A DNA stretch of 48,183 nt from Candidatus Gastranaerophilales bacterium (lineage in GTDB: Bacteria > Cyanobacteriota > Vampirovibrionia > Gastranaerophilales > Gastranaerophilaceae), in the NCBI GenBank assembly GCA_944323335.1, contig CALUSB010000014.1, forward strand, positions 1-48,183. Direction: 5' to 3'. The translations under genes were made by a program, and so were the position numbers. The notes below the pieces were generated by a model. The model was given only the letters and a program-made list of their open reading frames with translations. It ran no database searches and was not told where the DNA came from. The first letter of the stretch is position 1. The number at the start of each line of letters is the position of its first letter. This document shows positions 27,060 to 34,983 of this stretch, in pieces.

Positions 27060-28436
27060 ATGGATAAAGCACTTTTTGAGGAATTAAAAAAAATCTATAA
27101 AGACGATATTCTCTACAAAAAAGAGGACATCTACCCTTATGCATACGATACCTCGCCAAATCCGGATGAGATTATTCTGCCTGAATTTGTAGTATATCCG
27201 ACAAACTCTAAGCAAGTATCGCAAACGGTTTTGCTATGCAAAAAATTCAATGTTTCACTAATACCTCGCGGAGCGGGAACTTGCCATTGCGGCGGATGCA
27301 GAGTAAAAAACAGAGCCATTGTTTTGCATTTTTCAAAAATGGATAAAATTCTTGAAATTAACAAAGAAGACCTGACTATGAAAGTACAGCCAAATGCGGT
27401 TATTAAAAAGATAAACGAAGAAGCTGAAAAACTGAATTTATTTTTTCCGCCCGACCCGTCAAACCTTGCAGTGTCAACTATAGGCGGAGCAGCAGCACTA
27501 AGCTCGGGCGGCCCGAGAACATTTAAGTACGGCTCAACCAAAGATTATATAATAAATCTTGAAGTGGTGCTTGCTGACGGCAAAATTATAAAAACTTCAA
27601 CCGATGTTGCAAAAAATGTCACAGGTTATAATTTAACATCTCTTTTTGTAGGTTCTGAAGGCACTTTGGGCATAATTACGGAACTTACTTTAAGACTGAT
27701 ACCAAAGCCCCAAACAAGACTTGTGACGCTTGCTTACTTTGATGATTTGGTTGAGGCAACAAGTGCGGTAAATAACATCATAAACTCGGGTTTTACCCCT
27801 GCCACGCTTGATTTACTTGATAAAAATACAATAAACACAATAGAAAAATTCAACCCATGTGGGCTTTTGTGCGACAAAGAGGCAGTACTTTTAATTGAAC
27901 TGGATGGTTTTAGAGAAAGTCTTGATATAGAGTGCAAAAAGGTACTAAAAATACTTAAATCGTCAAATGCGGCACAAATTATTCAGGCGCAAAATGAAGA
28001 AGAAAACGAAAAAATCTGGCGTGCAAGGAGAAGCTCATTTGCCGCAGTTACCAAACTAAGACCGAATGTAATAACAGAAGATGTTGTCGTGCCTCGCTCA
28101 AAAATAGTTCCTCTTGTGCGCGGAATACAAGATATTTGCACCAAGTACAATATTTTAGTCTGCATTATGGGCCATGCGGGAGATGGCAATATTCACCCCA
28201 ACTTTGCACTAGACCTGTCAAATGAAAAAGAAAAAGAAAATTTCAATAAGGTAAAGGACGAACTTTTTGCACTTGCAATAAACCTTGGCGGGTGCTTGTC
28301 GGGCGAACATGGCATAGGATATGAAAAGAAAAAATACCTAAAAGATGCGCTCGACAGTGGTGCTCTTGAATACATGGAAAAAATTAAACAACTTTTTGAC
28401 CCGCAGAATATAGTTAACCCGAATAAAATGTTTTAA
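27060..28436 (+). CDS. FAD-linked oxidase, GlcD / D-lactate dehydrogenase type
   Basis: 458 residues, the length of GlcD-like flavoproteins. The N-terminal FAD-binding half carries PRGAGTCHCGGC (with extra cysteines where GlcD usually has GSGTGLSGG), PPDPSNLAVSTIGGAAALSSGGPRTFKYG and VTGYNLTSLFVGSEGTLGIIT. The C-terminal half ends with MGHAGDGNIHPNF, GGCLSGEHGIGYEKKKYL and NPNKMF, the metal/substrate motifs. The likely reaction is oxidation of glycolate, D-lactate or another 2-hydroxyacid. No GlcE/GlcF partner is adjacent. It has its own promoter; the MATE gene starts 26 bases after it. Confidence 0.9.
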   Translation: MDKALFEELKKIYKDDILYKKEDIYPYAYDTSPNPDEIILPEFVVYPTNSKQVSQTVLLCKKFNVSLIPRGAGTCHCGGCRVKNRAIVLHFSKMDKILEINKEDLTMKVQPNAVIKKINEEAEKLNLFFPPDPSNLAVSTIGGAAALSSGGPRTFKYGSTKDYIINLEVVLADGKIIKTSTDVAKNVTGYNLTSLFVGSEGTLGIITELTLRLIPKPQTRLVTLAYFDDLVEATSAVNNIINSGFTPATLDLLDKNTINTIEKFNPCGLLCDKEAVLLIELDGFRESLDIECKKVLKILKSSNAAQIIQAQNEEENEKIWRARRSSFAAVTKLRPNVITEDVVVPRSKIVPLVRGIQDICTKYNILVCIMGHAGDGNIHPNFALDLSNEKEKENFNKVKDELFALAINLGGCLSGEHGIGYEKKKYLKDALDSGALEYMEKIKQLFDPQNIVNPNKMF

Positions 28437-28462
28437 TTTTTGTTTATGATATTGTATCTCTT

Positions 28463-29794
28463 ATGGAAACTTTTAGTGCAAAATTCAATATATATAAAAA
28501 CTACACCAAAGACCTGATAACCCTTTCTATACCCATTATGGCGGGCAACCTTGCAAACATGCTGATTAACGTAGGGGATGTTATCGTCGCAGGCCGCCAC
28601 TCAACACTTACACTTGGTGCAATAAGCGTAGCTTCAGCTATTTTTATGACCTTTATGATAGCAGCCGTCGGGCTTATGGCAAGCATTTCACCTGTTGTAT
28701 CAAATTTAAGGGGGGAGAGAAAAACCACAAAAAACCTTTTTAGGGCAACCGTTAAATACTCCCTTATAATAGGGCTTTTGTTTTTTCTGTTGGTACTGTT
28801 AATAACTCAACATATTGACAAAGTCGGACTTACACCTGACTTGTACCCTCTTGTTGTAGAGTACCTTAAAATAAGCAGCTGGGGCATGTTTGGCGGTTTG
28901 CTTTTTATAGCATTAAAAGAATTCCTGCAAGCCTATGAAATAGTAGTATTTCCAAATATTGTAACGGTTGTGCAGATATTTTTAAACCTGTTTTTAAATG
29001 TAGCACTTGTCTTTGGCATGTGGGGTTTTCCCGAGCTTGGAGTAAAAGGGCTTGCAATAGCAAGTGTAGCAGTCAGGACAATGGGAGGTTTAGCCGTATT
29101 TTTCTATTGCTTGCCGTTTTTAAAAGGCAGGTCAAAAAGGGTAAAGACCTACATAAAAGAACTCTTAAAAACAGGCTGGCCGATATCTTTTGCACTGTTT
29201 TTTGAATTTCTAGGTTTCAATATCACTGCCGTTCTTGTGGGAAAATTTTCCGCCATGCTTGCAGCGGCACACAATATAATAATAACCATGACAAGCGTTA
29301 CATATATGTTCCCTATGTCAATTTCAAACGCCATAGCAATAAAAGTAGGCTTTGCAAACGGGGAGGGAAATATTTTAAATGTCAAAAGATACTCTCTTGC
29401 AGGAATATATTTGACCTTATTATTTATGGGCGCAACAGCGCTTTTGTATTACTTTTTACCGGAATTTTTACTGTCACTCTTTAGCAATGACAATACGGTA
29501 ATTAGTGCAGCACTTCCTGTTATGAACATTGTACTTTGCTTTTTGTTTTTTGATGGCATTCAATGCGCCTGCGTCGGCTCACTAAAGGGTCTTAAAGATA
29601 CAAAGCCCATAATGATAACAATGGCAATTGCATATCTGATGATAGGCATACCAATCGGCTGTTTACTTGCTTTCAGATACAATATCGTACTTGTAGGCTT
29701 CTGGACAGGGCTTGCTTTTGCACTTTTTGTAGCTTGTATAATTTCATCAAGTATTCTTATAAGAAAAATCAAGAAAATTCAAAAAGCAAAGTAG
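28463..29794 (+). CDS. MATE-family multidrug/metabolite exporter
   Basis: 443 residues with twelve hydrophobic helices in two similar halves, starting with LITLSIPIMAGNLANMLINVGDVIVAGR, the NorM/DinF-type opening. It should export cationic compounds across the inner membrane using Na+ or H+. No ribosome site precedes the ATG; TATGAT 12 bases upstream could give a very short leader, or the gene may be read through from the GlcD-like gene. It meets the parvulin gene with one base between stops. Confidence 0.9.
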   Translation: METFSAKFNIYKNYTKDLITLSIPIMAGNLANMLINVGDVIVAGRHSTLTLGAISVASAIFMTFMIAAVGLMASISPVVSNLRGERKTTKNLFRATVKYSLIIGLLFFLLVLLITQHIDKVGLTPDLYPLVVEYLKISSWGMFGGLLFIALKEFLQAYEIVVFPNIVTVVQIFLNLFLNVALVFGMWGFPELGVKGLAIASVAVRTMGGLAVFFYCLPFLKGRSKRVKTYIKELLKTGWPISFALFFEFLGFNITAVLVGKFSAMLAAAHNIIITMTSVTYMFPMSISNAIAIKVGFANGEGNILNVKRYSLAGIYLTLLFMGATALLYYFLPEFLLSLFSNDNTVISAALPVMNIVLCFLFFDGIQCACVGSLKGLKDTKPIMITMAIAYLMIGIPIGCLLAFRYNIVLVGFWTGLAFALFVACIISSSILIRKIKKIQKAK

Positions 29795-29795
29795 T

Positions 29796-30164
29796 CTACT
29801 GCTTGTCATAAACTTTTATTAAATGCCAGCCAAAATCAGTCTGCACAGGGTCGGATACAACTCCAACCGGCAGTGAAAAGGCAGCATCTTCAAATTCTTT
29901 TACCATTTGACCACGTCCAAAGTATCCAAGATTTCCACCATACTCACCAGATGGGCAAGAGGAATACTTCCTTGCAACCGAGGCAAAACTCTCGCCATTT
30001 TCTATCCTGTTTTTAAGTGCTTTGGCCTTAGACTCGCTTGCAACAAGAATGTGTGCTGCACGTACTTTTGTATACTTGGCAGCATCAGGGTCAACGGGCG
30101 CTTTAGCGTCTGTGATAATCGTAAGCGCAAATAATGTGGCAATAAGAGTAAAAAGTTTTTTCAT
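29796..30164 (-). CDS. Parvulin-type peptidyl-prolyl isomerase, exported
   Basis: 122 residues. The N-terminus MKKLFTLIATLFALTIITDAKA is a signal peptide, so the protein is periplasmic. The single parvulin domain is complete: RAAHILVAS, ARKYSSCPSGEYGGNLGYFGRGQMVKEFEDAAF and TDFGWHLIKV. It lacks the long chaperone arms of SurA or PrsA and is therefore a minimal PpiC/Pin-type isomerase helping exported proteins fold. AGGGAG precedes the ATG. It is divergent from the tolC-macAB operon. Confidence 0.93.
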   Translation of the reverse strand: MKKLFTLIATLFALTIITDAKAPVDPDAAKYTKVRAAHILVASESKAKALKNRIENGESFASVARKYSSCPSGEYGGNLGYFGRGQMVKEFEDAAFSLPVGVVSDPVQTDFGWHLIKVYDKQ

Positions 30165-30236
30165 ATCAACTCCCTAACATTTTACCTAAGTAAGTTTACC
30201 AATAAAAATATCAACCTAAATCATCTATAAGCATGG

Positions 30237-30264
30237 TTGACACAGTATAATCAAAAATTAAAAT
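30237..30264 (+). promoter_or_regulatory. Promoter of the tolC-macAB operon
   Basis: TTGACA (30237-30242) and TAAAAT (30259-30264) are 16 bases apart. AAGGGG at 30272-30277 is the ribosome site for the ATG at 30290. Confidence 0.6.
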
Positions 30265-30289
30265 TAATATAAAGGGGTATTTTTAATAA

Positions 30290-31813
30290 ATGTATTGCGC
30301 GATGACAAAAAAAATTTTTATACTTTTTCTCGTGATTGCTATATCCGCTCAGGCAAGTTTTGCGCTTAGCTTAAACCCCTTTAAGAAAAAACAAAAACCA
30401 AAGCAAGAGCAGGAAATAACAACAAAAGAAGAAACAAGCAGTGCAAAAAAGGTATTTTCTGTTGACGAATGCGTTGAATACGCCATAAATAATGACCCAA
30501 ACATTAGAATTTCTGCCAATAATCTTCAAATACAAAAAAGCCGAGTGGGACAAGCAAAATCGGATTATTTTCCTACGCTTGGGATTGGAACGGGCTATGA
30601 TTACCAATACAGCAACTCCGCAGGATACACATCAAGCAGCATGTGGAGAAATTCATCTCGAGGAAATTCTAACGGCTACTACCAGCTTAATGCAAGCGTC
30701 AACCAACTAATCTGGAACTTTGGCAAAACAACCGCAGGCATTAATATGCAAAAGTTCAACCGAGAATCAGCAGGCTACGACCTGGACTACAGTATTTTAG
30801 AAACAGTCTACAATGTCAGAGTAGCATACTTTGGCGTGCTTGCAGCACTTGCAAATGTTGATATATATGAGCGCTCAGTAAGGATAAACTCGCTTAACTA
30901 CGAGCGCACAAAGGCAATGTTTGAAGAGGGTTTAAAATCAAGAATTGACGTAGTAAACGCCGAAGTTTATCTGACCGATGCCAAAACTCAACTTATAGAT
31001 GCACAATATAAGTACGATACCGCTATGGTAAATCTTAAAAACTCTATGTTTTATATGGAAGATAGAGATTTTAGTGTAGAAAATACCGAAAACTTTGACT
31101 TTTTAAGAAATAACTACAAAATGCAGACAATAGAAATAGGTACTATAAAGAAAAACGGCGAAACAGATGACGGCGAACATTCCGTGGTTCTTTTAACATC
31201 AGGTATTCAAAAACAAGACATACTGCAAGATTATAAATTTAACCCTTATATCATTGAATTAAAAGAAGCCATACAAAGCGCTTACGAAAACAGACCTGAT
31301 CTAAAATCCCTTAAAATGATAGTTAGAGCTCAAGAAGAATCACTTAAACAGGTCAAAAGAACATGGGCACCTGAAATAACTGCAGGCGCAGGATACAACC
31401 TAAGAAGAATGGACGGACAATCCAACACAGGCTTTACTGCAAGCGCAGGGCTTGATTTTCCCATGATTAACATAATGGATATTAAATACAGAATCGACGA
31501 GGGTAAATCTTATCTTGATATTGCAAAAGATAATGTTGACCTGTCAGAAAAAAATATTAACTTTGAAGTTCAAAAATACTATCTTGCTATGAGAAGGTTG
31601 GAAAAAACCATCCCGCTCATGGCGGATAAAGTTCGCCAAACACTGGAGAATTTTGAACTTGCAGACGGCAGATACGCAGTAGGTTTAAATAACTTTATTG
31701 AACTGCAAGATGCTCAAACAAACTACAACAATGCTCAACTTGCCTTCGTGCAGTCAGTCTTTGACTACAACGTAGCAAGAGAAGAATTTAAAAAATCCAT
31801 GGGGGTCAGATGA
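30290..31813 (+). CDS. TolC-family outer membrane efflux channel (first copy)
   Basis: 507 residues. A signal peptide (TKKIFILFLVIAISAQASFA) is followed by a short basic linker (FKKKQKPKQEQ) and two outer-membrane efflux (OEP) repeats: SVDECVEYAINNDPNIRISANN and, in the second half, QSAYENRPDLKSLK; the end LNNFIELQDAQTNYNNAQ is typical. It should form a trimeric channel across outer membrane and periplasm. A second ATG at 30302 would remove four residues; 30290 fits the AAGGGG better. macA overlaps its end by four bases, so it serves the MacAB pump. Confidence 0.9.
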   Translation: MYCAMTKKIFILFLVIAISAQASFALSLNPFKKKQKPKQEQEITTKEETSSAKKVFSVDECVEYAINNDPNIRISANNLQIQKSRVGQAKSDYFPTLGIGTGYDYQYSNSAGYTSSSMWRNSSRGNSNGYYQLNASVNQLIWNFGKTTAGINMQKFNRESAGYDLDYSILETVYNVRVAYFGVLAALANVDIYERSVRINSLNYERTKAMFEEGLKSRIDVVNAEVYLTDAKTQLIDAQYKYDTAMVNLKNSMFYMEDRDFSVENTENFDFLRNNYKMQTIEIGTIKKNGETDDGEHSVVLLTSGIQKQDILQDYKFNPYIIELKEAIQSAYENRPDLKSLKMIVRAQEESLKQVKRTWAPEITAGAGYNLRRMDGQSNTGFTASAGLDFPMINIMDIKYRIDEGKSYLDIAKDNVDLSEKNINFEVQKYYLAMRRLEKTIPLMADKVRQTLENFELADGRYAVGLNNFIELQDAQTNYNNAQLAFVQSVFDYNVAREEFKKSMGVR

Positions 31814-32973
31814 AAAAACGTATAATCATAATAATATCAGCGGTTTTGGTAGCAATTTTACTGCTGTTAGGCATAAAACAAGCAGTGTCAAAAAAAATCA
31901 CCACATACAAAAGCGTTCCGGTCAAAAAAAGAACAATTATAGAATGCGTTGAAGCCTCAGGAACAATAAACCCTGTTCAGACTGTTGATATCGGTACTCA
32001 GGTATCAGGAACTATAAAAGATATTTATGTGGATTACAATTCAAAAGTTAAAAAAGGACAGCTGCTAGCGCAAATTGACCCTGCGTTGTTTCAAGCTCAA
32101 GTAGATAAAGCCAGAAGCGACTTAAATGCCGCAAGGGCAAATTATGAAAAAACAAAAACAATGCTTAACTACGAAAAGAAAAACTATGAGCGCTATGCCA
32201 GATTGTACACAAAAAACTACGTCTCAAAAAATGACCTTGATTTGGCCGAAGCAAATTACAAGTCAAATTTAGCAGAGCTCAACGCACAAAGGGCACAGAT
32301 AAGCCAAGCAAGCGCAACACTTGAGAATAACCTCACAAATTTAAGATACACAAAAATAATCTCGCCTGTTGACGGTGTAGTTGTATCAAGAAGTGTTGAT
32401 GTGGGTCAAACCGTAGCGGCAAGCTTTCAAACTCCTACGTTATTTATGGTAGCGCAAGATTTAACTCAAATGCAGATTGAAGTTAATGTCTCTGAAGCCG
32501 ACATTGGCAGAATAAAAGTCGGACAGGAAGTTAAATATACTCTTGATGGCTACGCAAATGAAGATTTTTACGGCAAAGTATCTCAGGTCAGGATTTCTCC
32601 CACAACAGTATCAAATGTTGTAACATATACGGTTGTGGTTGATGTAACAAACACTGACAACAAGCTTATCCCGGGTATGACAGCTAATGTCTCAATCATT
32701 ACAAACAGAAGTGAAAATGTTGTAGCGGTACCTGTTGCAGCATTTAGGTTTACACCAAAAGAAATAACGGGCGGGAAGAAATTTGAAAAACAAGGTGTAT
32801 GGATAATGGGTAAAAACAGGCGTCCGCAAAGGATAGAGGTGACATCCGGCGCATCTGACGGTGATTATACAGAAATTAAAACAGGTGATATTAAAGAGGG
32901 TGACAGAGTTATTACGGATAGCTCTACAGGCAAAAAGACAACTGCTCAAAGACGCCCAATGAGGATGTTTTAG
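31810..32973 (+). CDS. MacA-type periplasmic adaptor (membrane fusion protein)
   Basis: 387 residues. One N-terminal membrane helix (RIIIIISAVLVAILLLLG), a lipoyl-like half-motif (VSGTIKDIYVDYNSKVKKGQLLAQIDP), a long alpha-hairpin (about 95-165) and a second lipoyl half (ISPVDGVVVSRSVDVGQTV), then beta-barrel. It connects the inner-membrane MacB transporter to TolC. The stop overlaps the GTG of the ATPase gene by one base. Confidence 0.92.
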   Translation: MKKRIIIIISAVLVAILLLLGIKQAVSKKITTYKSVPVKKRTIIECVEASGTINPVQTVDIGTQVSGTIKDIYVDYNSKVKKGQLLAQIDPALFQAQVDKARSDLNAARANYEKTKTMLNYEKKNYERYARLYTKNYVSKNDLDLAEANYKSNLAELNAQRAQISQASATLENNLTNLRYTKIISPVDGVVVSRSVDVGQTVAASFQTPTLFMVAQDLTQMQIEVNVSEADIGRIKVGQEVKYTLDGYANEDFYGKVSQVRISPTTVSNVVTYTVVVDVTNTDNKLIPGMTANVSIITNRSENVVAVPVAAFRFTPKEITGGKKFEKQGVWIMGKNRRPQRIEVTSGASDGDYTEIKTGDIKEGDRVITDSSTGKKTTAQRRPMRMF

Positions 32974-33671
32974 TGAGTTTAATAGAAATAAAAAATCTTA
33001 TAAAAACATATCAAACGGGCGATAGCTCGTTTAATGCACTGGATGACGTTTCTCTCACTGTTGAAGAGGGCGAGTTTGTAGCAATTATGGGAACGTCAGG
33101 CTCGGGCAAGTCAACTTTTATGAATACTCTCGGTTGTCTTGATAAACCAACCTCTGGCAGCTACCACCTTGACGGGATTGACGTTTTAAGCCTTAATGCC
33201 GATAAACTCTCTGAAATTCGAAACCTAAAACTTGGCTTTGTGTTTCAAGGTTTTAACCTAATTCCAAGGACAACAGCACTTGAAAATGTTGAAATGCCAA
33301 TGATTTATAAAGGTATCCCGCCACATGAGAGAATAGAAAAAGCCAGATACGCGCTTGAAATAGTGGGTCTAAAACAAAGAGAAAATCACTTGCCTAACCA
33401 AATGTCAGGCGGTCAGCAGCAAAGGGTCGCTATTGCCCGTGCCATTGTAAATGATGCGCCCATAATTCTGGCTGACGAGCCCACGGGTAACCTTGACACT
33501 AAAACAAGTATTGAGGTTATGGAATTTTTTGTAAATCTAAATGAAAAAGCCGGTAAGACAATTATCCTTGTTACACATGAACCCGATATTGCAGAGTATT
33601 CAAAAAGAGTGGTCAGATTTAAAGACGGCAAAATAATAAGCGATAAACCAAGGGCGGAGGCATTTGTATGA
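32973..33671 (+). CDS. MacB-type ABC transporter, ATPase subunit
   Basis: 232 residues, start GTG at 32973 which shares a base with the macA stop. Walker A GTSGSGKST, signature MSGGQQQR and Walker [13 protein letters not shown] are intact. It is of the LolD/MacB subgroup that powers mechanotransmission rather than classical substrate passage. The permease gene overlaps by four bases, so MacB is split here into separate ATPase and permease chains. Confidence 0.93.
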   Translation: MSLIEIKNLIKTYQTGDSSFNALDDVSLTVEEGEFVAIMGTSGSGKSTFMNTLGCLDKPTSGSYHLDGIDVLSLNADKLSEIRNLKLGFVFQGFNLIPRTTALENVEMPMIYKGIPPHERIEKARYALEIVGLKQRENHLPNQMSGGQQQRVAIARAIVNDAPIILADEPTGNLDTKTSIEVMEFFVNLNEKAGKTIILVTHEPDIAEYSKRVVRFKDGKIISDKPRAEAFV

Positions 33672-34897
33672 TAGATTTTTCTTCAACCTTGAAAATATCT
33701 CTTCGCTCGCTAAAAGTTAATAAAATGCGCTCCGTTCTTACCAGTTTAGGTATAATAATCGGCGTTGCTGCAGTCATTATAATGCTTTCAATCGGGGAAG
33801 GCGCAAAACAAAGAATTACAAAAGATATTGAATCTATGGGTTCTAACATCCTTATGGTTATGTCAGGCTCAACCACCTCAGGCGGCGTCAGAATGGGCTC
33901 TGGCTCACAACCCACCTTGACTCTAAAGGACGCTGAAGCAATAGTTAAAAACTGCCCCTCCGTAAAATTTGCCGCACCAACGGTAAATGGGGTGCAGCAG
34001 ATTATATACTCTAATCAGAACTGGTCAACATCGGTTTACGGTGTAACTCCTGAGTATATGGAAGTACAACTGTGGGAAATTGAAAGCGGCAGAGGGCTAA
34101 ATCGAGATGACATTAAAAACAATACAAAATCAGCACTCATTGGTGCAACGGTGGCACAAAACCTCTTTGGAGATGTTAATCCCGTAAATAAAGTTATAAG
34201 AATCGGCGGTATGCCCTTTAAGGTGGTGGGTTTGCTTAAAGAAAAAGGGCAAAACGGCATGGGACAAGATAAAGACGACACAGTGCTTGTACCCGTTACA
34301 ACAGCACAAAAGAAACTCTTTGGTACATCTTTCCCCGGTACCGTTAAATTTATAAATATTCAGGCAAAAGACGCAGACTCTTTAACTTCAGCGGAAGAAG
34401 AGATAAAAGAACTGCTTCGTGAGCGCCACAGAATAGGCAAAAACGATGATGATGATTTTACGATAAGAAACTTCACCCAAATGCTTGAAACAGTAAAACA
34501 AGCCTCAAACACAATGGCAATATTGCTTGGCGCGATAGCTTCAGTGTCACTGCTTGTAGGCGGCATAGGTATTATGAATATTATGCTGGTATCAGTAACC
34601 GAACGTACAAAAGAAATCGGTATACGTATGGCAATAGGCGCAAAATCTCTGGACATTCAAATTCAATTTCTTATGGAAGCACTTGTTTTATCAATGATTG
34701 GCGGGATAATAGGAATAATTAGCGGTGTGATAATTGCACAGCTAATAGGAACTTTTAGCGAAATGAAAGTTGCAATTACACTTATGCCGATACTCTTGTC
34801 TTTTGGTTTCTCGGGACTTGTCGGAGTTGCTTTTGGATATTACCCGGCTTATAAAGCATCAATACTAAACCCCATAGATGCACTAAGATACGAATAA
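33668..34897 (+). CDS. MacB-type ABC transporter, permease subunit
   Basis: 409 residues with the MacB/FtsX pattern: helix 1 (about 20-42, SLGIIIGVAAVIIMLSIGEGAK), a 220-residue periplasmic domain starting GSNILMVMSGSTTSGG, and three C-terminal helices with MNIMLVSVTERTKEIGIRMAIGAK. With MacA, TolC and the ATPase it makes a tripartite pump that exports periplasmic substrates such as toxins, lipopeptides or macrolides. The substrate cannot be inferred. Last gene of the operon. Confidence 0.93.
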   Translation: MIDFSSTLKISLRSLKVNKMRSVLTSLGIIIGVAAVIIMLSIGEGAKQRITKDIESMGSNILMVMSGSTTSGGVRMGSGSQPTLTLKDAEAIVKNCPSVKFAAPTVNGVQQIIYSNQNWSTSVYGVTPEYMEVQLWEIESGRGLNRDDIKNNTKSALIGATVAQNLFGDVNPVNKVIRIGGMPFKVVGLLKEKGQNGMGQDKDDTVLVPVTTAQKKLFGTSFPGTVKFINIQAKDADSLTSAEEEIKELLRERHRIGKNDDDDFTIRNFTQMLETVKQASNTMAILLGAIASVSLLVGGIGIMNIMLVSVTERTKEIGIRMAIGAKSLDIQIQFLMEALVLSMIGGIIGIISGVIIAQLIGTFSEMKVAITLMPILLSFGFSGLVGVAFGYYPAYKASILNPIDALRYE

Positions 34898-34942
34898 TGT
34901 AAAGTTTTGTAAATACAAATCTTAAAAAATGGCACATATATT

Positions 34943-34973
34943 AAGTATATACTTTTTATATAAATATATACTT
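34943..34973 (+). promoter_or_regulatory. Paired AGTATATACT elements before the CHAP hydrolase
   Basis: The palindrome AAGTATATACTT (34943-34954) and a second, partial copy AATATATACTT (34963-34973) lie 20 bases apart on the same face of the helix. The second copy touches the GGAG ribosome site (34974-34977). The spacing suits either a dimer-binding operator or a promoter whose -10 is TATACT. Confidence 0.5.
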
Positions 34974-34983
34974 GGAGAAAACT

